Below, piece after piece: positions 8,217 to 18,900 of a DNA stretch of 64,000 bases. The position numbers and the translations under genes are program-made. Numbering within the stretch: position 1 is the stretch's first letter; each line of letters begins with the position of its first letter. Under the pieces are notes generated by a model. The model worked only from the letters and a program-made list of their open reading frames with translations, was not told where the DNA came from and made no database searches. The stretch covers positions 1,364,001 through 1,428,000 of the forward strand of contig OZ006967.1 in assembly GCA_963930955.1 (NCBI GenBank). Direction: 5' to 3'. This stretch comes from Scatomonas sp963930955. Its GTDB lineage: Bacteria > Bacillota > Clostridia > Lachnospirales > Lachnospiraceae.

Positions 8217-10028
8217 ATGGCGGAAAATACCCTGCTGAGCTTTATCAAAAAACTGAAGCCCTATACCATAAAAAAAGGCCTGAGATATCTGAAGCACTAC
8301 GGAGTAAAAGGCTTCCTGACCAGACTGGGAGAGCGGCTGGAACCGGAAGAGGTGCCCTACGGGCCCTGGTACGAAAATCACAAGGCCTCCCAGGACACCC
8401 TGGAAAAACAGAGAAAAAGAAAATGGAAGGATCCGGCTACCATCAGTATCGCCGTGCCCGCCTACCGTACGCCGGAAAAGTATCTCCGGGAAATGCTGGA
8501 TTCCCTCCTGGCTCAGACCTATCCTTACTGGGAGCTGTGCCTGGCCAATGCCAGCCCGGAGGACGATTCCATGCAGGCGGTGCTTAGGGAATACAGAGAG
8601 CGGGATCCCAGGATCCGCTGTCTGGATCTGGAAGAAAATGCGGGTATTGCGGAGAACACCAATGCTGCCTTTGCCATGGCCCGGGGGAAATATGTAGGCC
8701 TTCTGGACCACGATGATCTGCTGGCCCCTGACGCCCTGTATGAGGCGGCCCTCAGGATCCAGGAGGGGGCGGATATGATCTACACCGATGAGGACAAGGT
8801 GCGGGAAGATTTAAGTGAGCACTATCAGCCCCATCTGAAACCGGACTTTAATCTGGACCTGCTGCGGTCCAACAATTATATTTGTCATTTCCTGGTAGTG
8901 AAGAGGAGCCTTATCCAGAAGGCAGGAGGTTTCCGCCGGGAATTTGACGGGGCCCAGGACTATGATTTTATTTTCCGCTGCGCGGAGCAGGCGGAAAAAA
9001 TCGCCCATGTGCCCAGGATCCTCTATCACTGGAGGACCCACAGCGCCTCCACGGCGGATAATCCCGCCAGCAAGCTGTATGCCTACGAAGCGGGAAAGCG
9101 GGCGATCGAAGGGAATCTGCAGCGGACCGGAACCAAAGGACTGGTAACCCAGACCCAGGATTACGGTTTTTACCATGTGGAGTATCCGGTGCAGGGGGAA
9201 CCTCTGGTCAGTATTCTGATCCCTAACCGGGATCAGAAAGAGACCCTGGAGAACTGCCTCCGTTCCATCCGGGAACAGACCACCTACCGGAATTATGAAA
9301 TCCTGATCGTGGAAAACAACAGTTCCCAGAAGGAAACCTTTGAATATTACCGGAGCCTGAAGGCGGATCCAAGGATCCGGCTTCTGCGGTGGGACCATCC
9401 CTTTAATTATTCGGCCATCAACAATTACGCGGCTTCTAAGGCCAGAGGCCAATACCTGCTGCTGCTGAATAATGATACCCGAGTCATCTCTCCGGACTGG
9501 ATCCAGGGCCTTCTTGGAAACTGCCAGCGGCCGGAGGTGGGGATTACCGGAGCGAAGCTGTATTACCCGGATCACACGGTACAGCACGCGGGGATCATCA
9601 TCGGCATTGGCGGCATTGCCGGCCACGCGTTTCTGAATCTGCCGGGAAACCGCAGCGGCTATCTTCACAAAGCTTCCCTGCAGATGGATTACAGCGCTGT
9701 GACCGCCGCCTGCATGATGGTAAAAAAGAGCCTTTACCAAGAGATCGGAGGCTTTGAGGAAAAGCTGACGGTGGCTTTTAACGATGTGGATTTTTGCCTC
9801 CGGGCAGGAAAAGCCGGGTACCTGGTGGTATACAATCCCCGGGTGGAGCTGTTTCACGATGAGTCGAAATCCCGGGGGGCGGAGGACAGTCCGGAAAAGG
9901 TCCGCCGTTTTCAGGAAGAAATTGAATTTATGCGCAGCCGCTGGATCGACCTTTTGAAGGCAGGAGATCCCTGCTACAACAAAAATCTGACCCTCAGCAA
10001 ATGGAACTATTCTCTGCGGGCCAGGTAA
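8217..10028 (+). CDS. Tandem-domain GT2 glycosyltransferase
   Basis: This 603-residue cytoplasmic or peripheral enzyme has two GT2-type regions. The first (about 75-330) contains IAVPAYRTP, a DHDD metal-binding motif and a GAQDYDF segment. The second (about 325-590) contains SILIPNRDQ, an NNDTR motif and the FNDVDFCLR segment. About 70 residues precede the first domain and are rich in basic residues. Two-domain GT2 proteins are common in rhamnan and O-antigen-like polymers and can act on two successive linkages. The gene starts 4 bases after the aminotransferase stop and is followed 10 bases later by another GT2. Donor sugars cannot be assigned. Confidence 0.9.
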   Translation: MAENTLLSFIKKLKPYTIKKGLRYLKHYGVKGFLTRLGERLEPEEVPYGPWYENHKASQDTLEKQRKRKWKDPATISIAVPAYRTPEKYLREMLDSLLAQTYPYWELCLANASPEDDSMQAVLREYRERDPRIRCLDLEENAGIAENTNAAFAMARGKYVGLLDHDDLLAPDALYEAALRIQEGADMIYTDEDKVREDLSEHYQPHLKPDFNLDLLRSNNYICHFLVVKRSLIQKAGGFRREFDGAQDYDFIFRCAEQAEKIAHVPRILYHWRTHSASTADNPASKLYAYEAGKRAIEGNLQRTGTKGLVTQTQDYGFYHVEYPVQGEPLVSILIPNRDQKETLENCLRSIREQTTYRNYEILIVENNSSQKETFEYYRSLKADPRIRLLRWDHPFNYSAINNYAASKARGQYLLLLNNDTRVISPDWIQGLLGNCQRPEVGITGAKLYYPDHTVQHAGIIIGIGGIAGHAFLNLPGNRSGYLHKASLQMDYSAVTAACMMVKKSLYQEIGGFEEKLTVAFNDVDFCLRAGKAGYLVVYNPRVELFHDESKSRGAEDSPEKVRRFQEEIEFMRSRWIDLLKAGDPCYNKNLTLSKWNYSLRAR

Positions 10029-10038
10029 GGAGAAAGCC

Positions 10039-11001
10039 ATGGGGGAAGTTTCGGTAGTTATACCTAATTACAATGGAATACAGTATCTGGAAACCTGTCT
10101 GGAGGCCCTGAAGGCGCAGACTATGCAGGATTTCCGGATTATTCTGGTGGATAACGGTTCCTCCGACGGAAGCCTGGACCTGGTCCGGGAGAAATATCCC
10201 CAGGTGGAGATCGCGGCCCTGCCGGAGAATTTCGGCTTCTGCCGGGCCGTGAACGAGGGGATCCGCAGGGCGGAGACTCCCTATGTGATCCTGCTGAACA
10301 ATGACACCCGGGTTTTTCCGGATTTTGTAGAGAAGCTGTATCAGGGGATTGCCAGCCGGCCCGGAGCCTTTTCCGGAGGAGCCATGATGATCCAGGCCCA
10401 CGATCACGGAAAACTGGACGCCGCCGGGGACTATTACAGCGCTCTGGGCTGGGGATTTGCCCGGGGAAAAGGCAAAAATCCGGAGAACTTTACCTCTCCC
10501 TGCCGGGTTTTCGCGGTCTGCGCGGGAGCGGCTATTTACCGGCGGGAAGAATTCCTGGAGAGAGGGCTTTTCGATGAGGAGCACTTTGCTTATCTGGAAG
10601 ATATGGATGTGGGCTACCGGGCCAGGATCGCCGGACGGGAAAACTGGTATCTTCCGGAGGCCAGGGTCTACCATGTGGGCAGCGGCACCAGCGGTTCCCG
10701 GTATAATCTTTTCAAGATCCGCTATTCTTCCCGGAATAATGTATATCTGATCTACAAAAATATGCCGGTACTGCAGATCCTTCTGAACCTTCCCTTTCTG
10801 ATCCTGGGCTTCGGGGTAAAGCTGCTGTTTTTTGCCGCCAAAGGCTACGGCCGGGAATACGCGGCGGGGATCCGGAACGGTTTTTCCCTTTGCAGGAAAA
10901 AAGAGAACCGGGAGAAAAAAGTAAAATTCCGATGGAAGAATCTGAAAAACTATCTGAAGATCCAGCTGGAACTCTGGATCAATCTGTTCCGCCGGCTGTA
11001 G
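10039..11001 (+). CDS. GT2 glycosyltransferase, rhamnosyltransferase-like
   Basis: This 320-residue GT2 enzyme opens with VVIPNYNG, has DNGSSDGS near residue 38 and NNDTRVFPDF near residue 90 (DxD equivalent), and ends with a hydrophobic stretch (about 245-270) and a basic tail that suggest membrane association. The EDMDVGYRARI segment is typical of WbbL-type rhamnosyltransferases, consistent with rfbD in the same locus. A GGAGAAAGCC ribosome site precedes the ATG. A factor-independent terminator overlaps its stop, so this is probably the end of the transcript started at 6316. Confidence 0.88.
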   Translation: MGEVSVVIPNYNGIQYLETCLEALKAQTMQDFRIILVDNGSSDGSLDLVREKYPQVEIAALPENFGFCRAVNEGIRRAETPYVILLNNDTRVFPDFVEKLYQGIASRPGAFSGGAMMIQAHDHGKLDAAGDYYSALGWGFARGKGKNPENFTSPCRVFAVCAGAAIYRREEFLERGLFDEEHFAYLEDMDVGYRARIAGRENWYLPEARVYHVGSGTSGSRYNLFKIRYSSRNNVYLIYKNMPVLQILLNLPFLILGFGVKLLFFAAKGYGREYAAGIRNGFSLCRKKENREKKVKFRWKNLKNYLKIQLELWINLFRRL

Positions 11002-11019
11002 CGCTCCGGCGGAATTTTT
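10989..11019 (+). terminator. Rho-independent terminator
   Basis: CCGCCGG (10989-10995) pairs perfectly with CCGGCGG (11006-11012), then AATTTTT. The hairpin begins inside the last codons of the preceding GT2 gene. Confidence 0.8.
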
Positions 11020-11063
11020 GCCTTCCGGATCCGGGATCGTATCTTAAATCTTCCGGAATTTTA

Positions 11064-11092
11064 TTGCGATTTCCGGAAAGTTATAGTATTAT
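11064..11092 (+). promoter_or_regulatory. Putative sigma-A promoter
   Basis: TTGCGA (11064-11069), a 17-base spacer and TATTAT (11087-11092), 36 bases before the GTG start of the sugar-phosphate transferase and just after a terminator. It would start a second transcription unit covering 11128 onward. Confidence 0.55.
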
Positions 11093-11127
11093 GTTAAATT
11101 GGGAAAGGTATAAACAGGTGATTTGCC

Positions 11128-12531
11128 GTGATTAAAGACAATCAGAAGTACTTTAACCGGATGCACGTGGTTGCGGATGCCCTTGTGATTATCATTTCCT
11201 ATCTGACCGCATGGGTACTTAAATTCCGCACGACCTTGTTCGGGCATTCGGTGCTTACGCTTCCTTTTGCGTATTACGCTCTGGTGCTGGTACTGATCAT
11301 ACCGATCTATCTGGTCCTCTACTATGCCTGCAATCTGTACACGCCCAAGCGGGTGCAGGGGCGGAGGCTGGAGGCAGCCAATATTTTCCGGGCCAATACC
11401 ATTGGCCTGCTGGTTGTGATCCTGGGCTTGTATATGGTGCGCCAGCAGCATGTTTCCAGAAGCATGCTGGTGATCTTCTTCGTCATCAACGTGAGCCTGG
11501 AGATCATCCTGCGGAATCTGATCCGCTATGTACTCCGGGATATCCGCAAAAAGGGATTTAATCAGAAGCATATTCTGCTGGTAGGCTACAGCCGGGCGGC
11601 GGAAGAATATATTGACCGGATCCTGGCCCATCCGGAATGGGGCTACACCGTAAGGGGCATCCTGGACGACCATGTAACGGCGGGAACCACCTACCGGGGG
11701 GTAAAGGTTCTGGGAAGGATCGGGAATCTCATGGTGATCCTGCCGGAAAACAAGCTGGACGAGATCTCCATCACTCTGGGATTGAATGAATATTACCGGC
11801 TGGAGGAAATTGTAGCCCTCTGCGAGAAATCCGGCGTCCACACAAAATTTATTCCGGATTATCACAACATCATTCCCACCAAACCCTACACGGAGGATCT
11901 GATGGGACTGCCGGTGATCAATATCCGCTACGTGCCTTTAACCAATACGTTTAACGCAATGACCAAACGGATCATGGATGTGTTCGGATCCCTGATCTGC
12001 ATAGTTTTGTTTTCTCCGGTAATGCTGGCAGCGGTGATCGGCATCAAGCTTACTTCTCCCGGTCCGCTGATCTACCGGCAGACCCGGGTGGGACTTCACA
12101 ACCGGAGCTTTGAGATGTACAAGTTCCGTTCCATGGAAGTGCAGGCTCCGGAGAAGGAGAAAAAAGCCTGGACGGTGAAAAACGATCCCAGGGTCACGCC
12201 CTTCGGAAAGTTTATGCGCCGTACCAGCATAGACGAACTGCCTCAATTGTTTAATGTCTTGAAGGGGGACATGAGTCTGGTGGGGCCCAGACCGGAACGG
12301 CCGTTCTTCGTAGAAAAATTCCGGGAAGAAATTCCCAGATATATGGTGAAACACCAGGTGCGTCCGGGCATGACCGGCTGGGCGCAGGTGAACGGATTCC
12401 GGGGGGATACTTCTATCCGGAAACGAATTGACTGCGATCTGTATTATATTGAAAACTGGACCCTGGGGCTGGATGTAAAGATCCTGTTCCTGACGGTGTT
12501 TAAGGGCTTTGTAAACAAGAACGCGTACTAG
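11128..12531 (+). CDS. Undecaprenyl-phosphate sugar phosphotransferase (WcaJ/PglC superfamily)
   Basis: This 467-residue polyprenyl glycosylphosphotransferase starts polysaccharide synthesis by moving a sugar-1-phosphate onto undecaprenyl phosphate at the inner membrane. Four N-terminal helices (to about residue 130) are followed by a Rossmann-like CoA-binding-type domain with the LLVGYSRAAEE segment, and one more helix near 290. The catalytic C-terminal block contains KFRSM, RRTSIDELPQLFNVLKGD and VGPRPERP. Length and order are those of the WcaJ/WbaP group. The GTG start is poorly preceded by a Shine-Dalgarno site but no better start lies near the first helix. Glucose is the common donor in this group but galactose is possible. 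Confidence 0.92.
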   Translation: MIKDNQKYFNRMHVVADALVIIISYLTAWVLKFRTTLFGHSVLTLPFAYYALVLVLIIPIYLVLYYACNLYTPKRVQGRRLEAANIFRANTIGLLVVILGLYMVRQQHVSRSMLVIFFVINVSLEIILRNLIRYVLRDIRKKGFNQKHILLVGYSRAAEEYIDRILAHPEWGYTVRGILDDHVTAGTTYRGVKVLGRIGNLMVILPENKLDEISITLGLNEYYRLEEIVALCEKSGVHTKFIPDYHNIIPTKPYTEDLMGLPVINIRYVPLTNTFNAMTKRIMDVFGSLICIVLFSPVMLAAVIGIKLTSPGPLIYRQTRVGLHNRSFEMYKFRSMEVQAPEKEKKAWTVKNDPRVTPFGKFMRRTSIDELPQLFNVLKGDMSLVGPRPERPFFVEKFREEIPRYMVKHQVRPGMTGWAQVNGFRGDTSIRKRIDCDLYYIENWTLGLDVKILFLTVFKGFVNKNAY

Positions 12532-12548
12532 AGAAAAAGGGGTTAAAT

Positions 12549-13886
12549 ATGGCTTCGGGCAGAAGAAGAAAAAAGAAAAAAAGAAAAGCGTTATTTGCGG
12601 TTGAGATGGTGATCCTGGCGCTGCTGACGGTAGTGCTGCTGGTCTGTATCTGGGCGACCCAGAAATTTAATCTGCTGAACCGGAAGGATCTGGATGAGGA
12701 CCGGCTGTTTACCTCTGATGAGGTCAATAATCCATCGGGGGAGGAGGGCGGTTCAAGGCTTACCGGGGTGGATCTCTTTGCCCTGGTGGGAATTGATTAC
12801 CGGGAGGGCAACGAGGCCCAGAACAGCGATACCCTGATCATTGCCTGCGTGAATCATAACGACAAGACCATTAAGCTGGTTTCGGTGTACCGGGATACCT
12901 ATCTGAACATCAACGGGCCCTATGACGACGGCTATTACTTTACCAAGTGCAACGCCGCCTATAATGCGGGGGGACCGGAACAGATGCTGACCATGCTGAA
13001 CCTGAACCTGGATCTGGATATTACCAAGTACGTAACGGTGGATTTTACCGTGGTGGCGGACGTAGTGGACGCCCTGGGCGGCATCGATGTGGATCTGACC
13101 CGGGAGGAATGCGTTCACCTGAATAATCATCTGGTAGAAACCTCGGAAGTCTGCGGGGTGGAGTACGATCCCATCGATATTCCGGATCAGTCCGTCTTTG
13201 ACGGGGTCATTACCCAGACTTTCCATCTGGACGGAGCCAAGGCGGTGGCCTATTCCCGGATCCGCCAGACTACGGGAGACGATTTCCGCCGGACCGCCCG
13301 GCAGAGGAACGTGATTAACAAGATCTTTGAGAAAGCCAAAAAAGCCAGTCTGGGAACCCTGGATTCTATTATGAACGCCGTGTTCCCCCAGATTGAGACC
13401 AATCTTACCAACACAGAGATTCTGTCCATGATCCAGCCGCTGATGAGCTATACCATTACCACAGAGCAGGGCTTCCCCACCCGGTACGAGGCCGGGGTGG
13501 AGATCGTAGAGCCGGTAACCGGGCTGGACTGCGTGGTTCCCCATACCCTGGAGCAAAACGTCATCGAGCTCCATGAGCTGCTGTTCCCGGGAGAGACCTA
13601 TACCCCCTCCCAGACTGTAACGGATTACAGCGAATACCTGGAATGGGAGACAGGATTTACCGAGTATAATATGCCCGATCCTACGGATTACGGCAAGCTC
13701 CAGGAAAGCGTGACCCTGGAGGAAGCCCAGGCCCAGGGCTTTGACGGGACCTCGGAGGATGATTACGATTCGGAGGACTACTCGTATGATGACGAGGATT
13801 ACGATTCCGGGGATTATTCATATTACGGCAGGGACTCCGATTACTATGAGCCGGAGGACTACCGCTATTACGAAAGCGATTATTAA
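12549..13886 (+). CDS. LCP (LytR-CpsA-Psr) family cell-wall polymer ligase
   Basis: This 445-residue protein has a short very basic cytoplasmic start, one membrane helix (about 18-38) and an extracellular LCP domain (about 75-310) with the SDT motif, the SVYRDTY arginine motif, KCNAAYNAGG, and the DFRRTARQRNVI arginine pair. LCP enzymes transfer undecaprenyl-diphosphate-linked polymers onto peptidoglycan. The last 60 residues are rich in Asp, Glu, Tyr and Ser in short repeats, an unusual acidic tail. It is placed between the initiating transferase and the late glycosyltransferases, consistent with anchoring this locus's own polymer. Confidence 0.93.
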   Translation: MASGRRRKKKKRKALFAVEMVILALLTVVLLVCIWATQKFNLLNRKDLDEDRLFTSDEVNNPSGEEGGSRLTGVDLFALVGIDYREGNEAQNSDTLIIACVNHNDKTIKLVSVYRDTYLNINGPYDDGYYFTKCNAAYNAGGPEQMLTMLNLNLDLDITKYVTVDFTVVADVVDALGGIDVDLTREECVHLNNHLVETSEVCGVEYDPIDIPDQSVFDGVITQTFHLDGAKAVAYSRIRQTTGDDFRRTARQRNVINKIFEKAKKASLGTLDSIMNAVFPQIETNLTNTEILSMIQPLMSYTITTEQGFPTRYEAGVEIVEPVTGLDCVVPHTLEQNVIELHELLFPGETYTPSQTVTDYSEYLEWETGFTEYNMPDPTDYGKLQESVTLEEAQAQGFDGTSEDDYDSEDYSYDDEDYDSGDYSYYGRDSDYYEPEDYRYYESDY

Positions 13887-13898
13887 AATAAGCAGGAA

Positions 13899-14825
13899 AT
13901 GACGAAAATGTACAGTGTGGATATTTTGATACCAACCTATAAGCCAGGCCCGGAGTTTGCAGAGCTGCTCCGGCGCCTGGCTCGTCAGCATTATAAGGCA
14001 AAACAGGTGCTGATCATCAATACAGAAAAAGAGTACTGGAAGCCGGATCTGGAGCGGGAATACCCGGGCTGCCGGGTCATGCATATCAGCCGGGAAGAGT
14101 TTAACCACGGGGGAACCCGAAAGTGGATGGCCGGCATGTCGGCGGCGGATCTGCTGATCTTTATGACCCAGGACGCCCTGCCGGCGGATACGGAGCTGAT
14201 CGGAAGCCTGGTGCAGGCTTTTGAAAATCCCGGGGTGAAGGCGGCATATGCCAGACAGCTCCCCCGGCAGGGCTGCTCCCTGCTGGAGCAGATCACCAGA
14301 GAATTCAATTACCCGGCGGAAAGCAGGATCAAGACCCGGGAAGATCTGCCCGCTCTGGGTATAAAAACCTTCTTCTGTTCCGATGTGTGCGCTGCCTATG
14401 ACCGGCAGACCTATCAGGAGCTGGGAGGTTTTCCGGAAAGGGTCAGCTTCAACGAGGATATGATCTATGCCTCCCGGGTGATCGAAGCCGGGTACAAGGT
14501 GGCTTACGCGGCGGAGGCAAAGGTATACCATTCCCATGACTATACGGGCCGCCAGCAGTTCCACAGGAATTTCAACCTGGCCGTGTCCCAGGCAGATCAT
14601 CCGGAGGTCTTTGCCAAATATCCCTCGGAGGGAGAAGGGCTGCGGCTGGTAGCCCGGACGGCTGTGGAAGTCTGCCGGCAGAAAAAGCCCTGGCTGCTGC
14701 TGACGCTTTTCTGGCAGAGTCTCTGCAAATATGCCGGCTACTGGCTGGGCAAGCGGTACCGGAAGCTTCCAGGGTGGATGGTCCGGCGCTGCGCCGGGGA
14801 GTCTATCCCCCGGAAAAAGAAATAA
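13899..14825 (+). CDS. GT2 glycosyltransferase, rhamnosyltransferase-like
   Basis: This 308-residue enzyme contains the DILIPTYKPG start, an FNHGGTRKWM motif characteristic of RfbF/RgpB-like rhamnosyltransferases, the TQDALP motif (DxD equivalent) and FNEDMIYASRVIEAGY. The C-terminus is basic and may bind membrane. The ATG at 13899 follows AGCAGGAAATG; an ATG three codons later is a possible alternative. It is followed 12 bases later by the pyruvyl transferase gene. Its likely role is adding a deoxysugar to the wall polymer. Confidence 0.88.
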   Translation: MTKMYSVDILIPTYKPGPEFAELLRRLARQHYKAKQVLIINTEKEYWKPDLEREYPGCRVMHISREEFNHGGTRKWMAGMSAADLLIFMTQDALPADTELIGSLVQAFENPGVKAAYARQLPRQGCSLLEQITREFNYPAESRIKTREDLPALGIKTFFCSDVCAAYDRQTYQELGGFPERVSFNEDMIYASRVIEAGYKVAYAAEAKVYHSHDYTGRQQFHRNFNLAVSQADHPEVFAKYPSEGEGLRLVARTAVEVCRQKKPWLLLTLFWQSLCKYAGYWLGKRYRKLPGWMVRRCAGESIPRKKK

Positions 14826-14837
14826 GAGGAAAAAAGG

Positions 14838-15917
14838 ATGAAAAAGGTTTATGTATATGCCTATCTGGCAGGCAATCTGGGAGACGACCTGTTTGTGCGG
14901 CTTCTCTGCCGGCGGTATCCCCGGACCCGGTTCTGTATCTTTGCGGAGCCGGTCTACAAAGAACGCTTCGGGGATCTGCCCAACTGCCGGGTCTATTCCC
15001 CGGAAGACCGGGAGGTAAAGCGGGTAGAGCGGCTGTTTCCGGGGCTTGGCTTTCCGGCATATCTGGCACGGCGCTGCCAGGCGTCGGTTCATATCGGCGG
15101 ATCGGTTTTTGTGCAGCATCAGGAGGACTGGTCCGGGGCCTATGCCGCAGACGCCGGCCTGGCAAAGAGAAGCCGCCGTCTGTACGTCATCGGGGCAAAC
15201 TTCGGTCCCTACACAGATCCGGCCTATTATGAGAAGTACCGGGAGCTTTTCTGCGCATATGAGGGCATCTGTTTCCGGGACCGTTATTCCTATGAACTGT
15301 TTCGGGATCTTCCCCGGGTTTCCTGGGCTCCGGATGTGGTTTTTAACCTGCATCCAGCCTCCCTTCCCAAGGAGAAAAAGGTTCTTATCTCCCCCATTGA
15401 ACTGGGGGACCGGAAGGGAAAATACGATCTTTCCGGCTATGAGCCGGCCTACCGGGAATTCCATATCCGCATGATCCGAACCCTGCTGAACCGGGGATAC
15501 AAGATTACCATGGTCTCCTTCTGTCAGGCCCAGCAGGACGATACTATGATGCAGAAGATTCTGGACGGCCTTCAAGAGGAAGAGCGGCGGAAGATCGTCT
15601 GCACCGCCTATCAGACAGATATGAGATTTATCCTGCAGGAATTTGCCTCCAGCGAAGCTGTGCTGGGAACCCGTTTTCACAGCGTGATCCTGGGCCTGGT
15701 CCATGGCTGCCGGGTGCTGCCGGTGATCTACGACCAGAAAACAGAAAAAACCCTGGAGGATCTTCCTCCCATGCAAAAGCTCACCCTGGCGGAACTGGCG
15801 GGGACGGATACGGAGAAAACGGCGGAGGAATGGCTTTCCGGGGAGCCTATGGATATAGCGGAACTGAGACGGGCAGCGGAAGGGCAATTCCGGTACACGG
15901 ATGAATTTCTGAAATAA
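14838..15917 (+). CDS. Polysaccharide pyruvyl transferase (CsaB-like)
   Basis: This 359-residue protein belongs to the polysaccharide pyruvyl transferase family. An N-terminal NLGDDLF motif is followed by HIGGSVFVQH and IGANFGPY, and the C-terminal half contains VLGTRFHSVILGLVHG, the conserved family block. These enzymes add a pyruvate ketal from PEP to a sugar of a wall polymer. CsaB-type pyruvylation creates the site to which SLH domains bind, and the very next gene encodes an SLH protein. Length is normal. It begins 12 bases after the GT2 gene behind AAGAGGAAAAAAGG. Confidence 0.88.
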   Translation: MKKVYVYAYLAGNLGDDLFVRLLCRRYPRTRFCIFAEPVYKERFGDLPNCRVYSPEDREVKRVERLFPGLGFPAYLARRCQASVHIGGSVFVQHQEDWSGAYAADAGLAKRSRRLYVIGANFGPYTDPAYYEKYRELFCAYEGICFRDRYSYELFRDLPRVSWAPDVVFNLHPASLPKEKKVLISPIELGDRKGKYDLSGYEPAYREFHIRMIRTLLNRGYKITMVSFCQAQQDDTMMQKILDGLQEEERRKIVCTAYQTDMRFILQEFASSEAVLGTRFHSVILGLVHGCRVLPVIYDQKTEKTLEDLPPMQKLTLAELAGTDTEKTAEEWLSGEPMDIAELRRAAEGQFRYTDEFLK

Positions 15918-15937
15918 GCAGAAGAAGGGGGAATACA

Positions 15938-18900
15938 ATGGATTACAAAAAAGGAAAACAGATAGCGGCAGCGGTTCTGGCGGCGGTTCTGGCAGGGGCT
16001 TTCCCGGCTGGATCAGCCGGCGCTGCCTTACAGCAGGTGCAGGCGGAAGAGGCCCTGCCCTTTACCATTCAGGAAACGGATTACGGGGTGAAAAACAGCG
16101 CGGTAAAAGCCTGTAAACTGACCATTACCGATGAGGATGTCTATGTGGTCAGAGAGGAGGAGTTTTCCGGCTACGGCTATATCCTGCTGGAGAAAAGCGG
16201 AGAGGGCGGCGCCATGACCTTTTATCTGGCCAGCGCCAAAGGACTTGCGGCGGTTCTGGAGAGCCCGGATGGCTCCTATCCGTCGATTACCGGTATCGCC
16301 GGGGCCCGGGAAAACGGATACCTGGAGGACGGCCGGCAGATAGAGCCCCGGCATCTTTACCAGGTGGAAAATCCCGCCACCGGAAAATACAACATCTACA
16401 ACGGCATCACCGGAGAGTACTTTTCCTATGAGGCGGACAGAATCTGGCTTCTGGACAATGGAGAAGAGCCGGTGCTGGGGATGGAAAAGGATGGAAAAAC
16501 AGGCCTGCTCAGCGGACAGACCGGGGAGCTTCTGTATCAGCCGGTTTACGAGGATGTGGAGATCCTCTGCTATGTGAACGGCTACGGCAGCGGGCAGCTG
16601 CTGGGAAGCCTGGGAGGCAAAAGTACCCTGCTGACTCATAACGGACTGGCTCCCGGAGACACTTTTTACCAGAGCCTTTCCTGGTCAGAATCCGAAGGAA
16701 AGTACTGCATTGCCTCTGAGGAGGATCAGGAGGGATACCAGGTGTACCGGGTCCTTTCCGGCAAGGACGGAAGGCTGCTGTCGGAGGCAGCGTATCAGGA
16801 GGTCCGCAGCAGCTCTCAGGGAATAGTGGGAGAGCGGTGGATCAGCGATGAAACCCCCACGGTGGATATTATCACCGAAGAGGGAACCCGCAATCTGGGA
16901 GAGTACTGGCGCCTGGGAAACGATAGTTACGGCCAGGTCTTCATGGACGGAAATTTTCTGGCCACCTACGATCCCCCGGAAGGCTCCATAGAAGTCTGGT
17001 TTCTGAATATGGAGGGCCAGAAGATCATGCAGCTGGATCCGGCAGGCTGGGCGGATACGGCCTACGAAGGCTGGTACTGCGGCATGGTGGAGGCAGTGGA
17101 CCGGGATACCGGCGTCCATTCCCTCCGGGACACCCGGGGGAATATTCTGTTTGATCAGGTGGCTTCCCCGGAGCAGTGGGGGAATTACGTGCTGGCAGAG
17201 GACGCGGCCTCCGGGAATACCCGGATCATTTCCGGGGAGACAAAAGAAGTGGTTCTGGAACTGGAGGGAACTGTCCGGGGACAAAAATTTGTGGATTCAG
17301 CCGGGACTGGTCTGCTGCTGAAAAATGAGGAAGAGGCGTATGGAATTTTTGATACCTTTTCCGGAGATTTTTCAGGCTTCCTCTGTGTGTCGGACAACAG
17401 CCGGGTCTCTTCGGAGATCCTGGGCAGATACGAGGAAGGACGGGCCGTCTGGTACATACCGGATACGCCGGAGGGCGACTGCTTCTTCAATGAAAAATTT
17501 CAGCCGATCTGCGTCTGCGGATGGACCGGGGGAGACAGCTATACCAGCGAGGCCGGTTTCATAGACCAGGAACTGAATATTACCTTTGGAGATCTGGATG
17601 AATCCGGAGAGAAGATGATCCGGGTGGTGGATTATGAAGGAAATACCCTGGCGGAGATTACGGACCCGGTCAGCCCCTACCGCTATTATTTTGACGGCTT
17701 CCGCATGGGGTACGGATACCAGGAAACCGGTATGATCAGCAAGAAAGGAGCGGCCGTTCTGGAGCCGGTCTACGCCGCTGTTTCCGACGCCTGGTACGGC
17801 CTGGCCCTGGGCTCCGGCGACAGCGGAGGCCAGAGCCGACTGGTGGACATGCAGGGGAATGTGCTGGCGGAAGGAGAAGCGGTTCTTCCGGATCCTTCCG
17901 GAGAAACCGCCAATTTGGGGGACGGCTCTATTGCTCTTCTTGCCGATGGGGACACAGTATACTTTTATGATTTCCTGAACGCCGCTCTGGAGGGAATCGC
18001 ACCGGAGAGTATACGGCTGACCTCTTCCAGTCCTGCGGCCGGGGAGACCCAGGTCAGCTCAAGCCGCCAGGACATTGTGCTGAATTTCAATCAGGAAGTG
18101 GCTCTGGGAACCCAGGGGACCATCTCCCTCTGTGAATACGAGACAGATCAGGCGGTTCTGAACTATTCCACCGGCAGCGGCTCTGTGGTTTACGGAGACG
18201 ACAGCCATACCTCCATCCGGCTGCAGAACGCCCTGGAAGAGCTGGAACCGGAAAAAACCTATTACCTGCTGATGGACGGCCAGTGTCTGCAGAGGGTATC
18301 CCCGGATCCGGAAAAAGAAGGGGAATGGTTCCCGGGAATTTCAGGAAAAGAGGAACTTTTCTTTACCATGGACAAGGTGTTTACCCTTGGCAGGGATAAC
18401 AATTCCTTCAATCATGGAGACAGTTTCCCGGATGGATACACCATCACGGACGCCCATTACCAGGAACTGCTGATCGGCCTTCTGGGAAAGGGCGCGTATG
18501 AGGATTTTTCGGACAGTTCCTGGGGCGGCTCCTGCTACGGAATCTCCTCCAGCATGGCTCTGAACATGCTGGGACTGCTGGACTACAAAGGGGAACTGTA
18601 CCAGGGCGACTATTATGATCTGGATCCTCTGTCGGATCAGAGTGTCCGGAATATTATCAACTATTATCATATGACTCAGATGGCGGGGAGTCTGTCTGTA
18701 AAATCCTACCGGGCGCCGAAAGATGCCCAGGATCAGGAAGGGATCGCAGAGGTTCTGTCCGGCTTTGTGGAGGCAGTGCAGGAGAAGCAGGACCGGGAGG
18801 TGATTCTGTTTGAGTACGGATATGCCCGGGAAGGAAAGAATGAATACCGGGGCCATATGATCTTTGCCGTAGACGTGTCCCTGGTGAATGAGGAGTATCA